Of a stretch of 64,000 bases of DNA, positions 63,000 to 64,000 are shown one piece after another (position 1 is the first letter of the stretch; each line of letters starts with the position of its first letter). The translations under genes were made by a program, and so were the position numbers. Location: NCBI GenBank assembly GCA_965153455.1, contig OZ234493.1:17970213-18034212 (forward strand). Reading direction: 5' to 3'. The notes under the pieces were generated by a model. It did not search any database. It saw only the letters and a program-made list of their open reading frames with translations, and had not been told where the DNA came from. The stretch is from Sphagnum compactum. Taxonomy: Eukaryota > Bryophyta > Sphagnopsida > Sphagnales.

Positions 63000-64000
63000 T
63001 TAGGGTTTGGAGAAGGTGGTGGACGATTAAAAAATTTGCGAGGACGACGGAGTCCGCGTCGATTTTAGAACTGTAAGCATTTGTAATCGATCCGAAGGTT
63101 TTGTTTGTTGTAGTGATCGGTTGCAGCAAAAATTACGATTGTTTTTTCTGTTGCTTGTTCACCTCTGAATCGGTCTCTTCTCCCACATCTACCTTAAATT
63201 CCCCTCCGGAAGCTTTCGTCAATCCGTAAGGAACTTGCCAAGATGTTCCTCGATTTCGAGAAGAAAGAAGAAGACGGCTGCGTACGGGGGTTGATGGTGC
63301 TAAGGATTTTCTGTAGATCGATTTAGTCCTTCGTTGCGAATTGCAAAAGAAAAAATAAAATAGGAAGAACGGAGGATCTTGAAGGAAAAGAAAGCAAGGC
63401 CCGTGGTGGTTGTGATTGGATTGCTTTTTTGGGTCTGAGGAAGGAAAGGCAAGCTGGAGGATCACGTAAGGTACAGAGGAGGTGGTGGTGGAGGATTGGG
63501 GACGTCAAGTGGAGGTGCATTCGATGGAGGAGCGATATCTGCACATAGCCAGGCGGCAGCGCTCGACCCTTCGACGCGTCAGTCTCTAATTCGCAAACAA
63601 GGCGAGAACAAACTTCGAGGTACGATTCACACCAATCTGACTCATACTGGTCGCGGTCCTACTCTAGCTATGGAAGGTCATGGCGAGGAGGAGGCGGAGG
63701 AGGATCTCAGGGACAGCAGGAAGTAGCTGAATCTGGCATTGACTTCTACTGGTTTATTGGCTTCTTCGTGATCGTGGGTACGCCAGATTTTCTTTCCTCT
63801 TCAGCTTCTCCCTCTTTGTTTTTGTTTTGGTGCTTCGTTTTAGGTCAAATATTTAAGGGTTCAAACCAGTGTGGTGAGGGTACCCGGTTTGTAGTGTTAG
63901 ATTCTGGGGTTCAGGTTCTTGTGCCCTGGACTGGAGGTGGCACCCTTTTGTTGGAACTGGCACAAGAATGGCACCAAGGAACAAGCGTTTTTACAAGATC
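63000..64000 (+). CDS. Second APD-type E3 ligase copy, 5' end only (runs off window)
   Basis: Repeats the 5' leader and first supported exon of the APD gene at 28.0-29.1 kb, shifted by about 34,945 bp. The exon ends at 63,777 in the same phase-1 donor GTACGC, after FYWFIGFFVIV. The exon and the following intron sequence are almost identical to the first copy, while the region upstream of 62,900 is clearly more diverged. Whether this copy is complete cannot be seen from this window. Confidence 0.75.

Overview
This is a stretch of nuclear genome from a land plant. The genes are rich in introns with GT-AG borders and carry plant-type families: V-ATPase subunit E, a saposin-domain protein, an NFRKB-like INO80-associated protein, an APD-type RING E3 ligase and an NLR immune receptor. 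The NLR has an alpha/beta-hydrolase domain upstream of NB-ARC and LRRs. That architecture is known from liverworts and other non-flowering plants, so I infer a seedless plant (bryophyte, lycophyte or fern). I cannot name the species. The long AT-rich intergenic DNA, small inverted-repeat elements, satellites and decayed transposons suit a medium to large genome.

Left third (1-16,320). A prosaposin-like gene on the minus strand runs off the left edge. It is followed by several local tandem arrays. A complete V-ATPase subunit E gene (plus strand, six exons, 232 residues) can be assembled codon by codon. A tRNA-Asp(GTC) gene lies on the minus strand at 8.5 kb. From 9.5 to 14.4 kb the minus strand holds exon-like fragments that I could not join. 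At 14.5-15.9 kb is a long minus-strand exon of an NFRKB-like protein, whose 3' continuation changes frame repeatedly.

Middle (16,320-28,000). Mostly non-genic: a 1.4-kb array of about 31-bp units built around GCCACATGGC/GCCATGTGGC, then minus-strand remnants of a transposon with a Ulp1-type cysteine protease domain.

Right (28,000-64,000). An APD-like membrane RING E3 ligase gene (about 28.6-32.3 kb) and a hydrolase-NB-ARC-LRR gene (about 40.5-47.75 kb) lie in tandem on the plus strand. Between them are two back-to-back giant palindromes, in the order A-L-A'-B'-L-B. A is the 3' end of the APD gene, B is the promoter and first codons of the NLR gene, and L is the same 217-bp core at both palindrome centres in direct orientation. 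The simplest reading is a tandem duplication of the whole APD-to-NLR intergenic segment, followed by inversion of the piece between the two L copies. The NLR gene has an in-frame stop in its hydrolase part. Its LRR array of 33 near-identical 24-residue units ends at a nonsense codon, beyond which about 2.4 kb of further LRR units carry the same nonsense change again and again. The interval 25.25-29.1 kb is repeated in direct orientation at 60.24-64.0 kb, with a second APD copy running off the right edge. The locus therefore looks like a tandemly expanding APD/NLR cluster with a period of about 35 kb.
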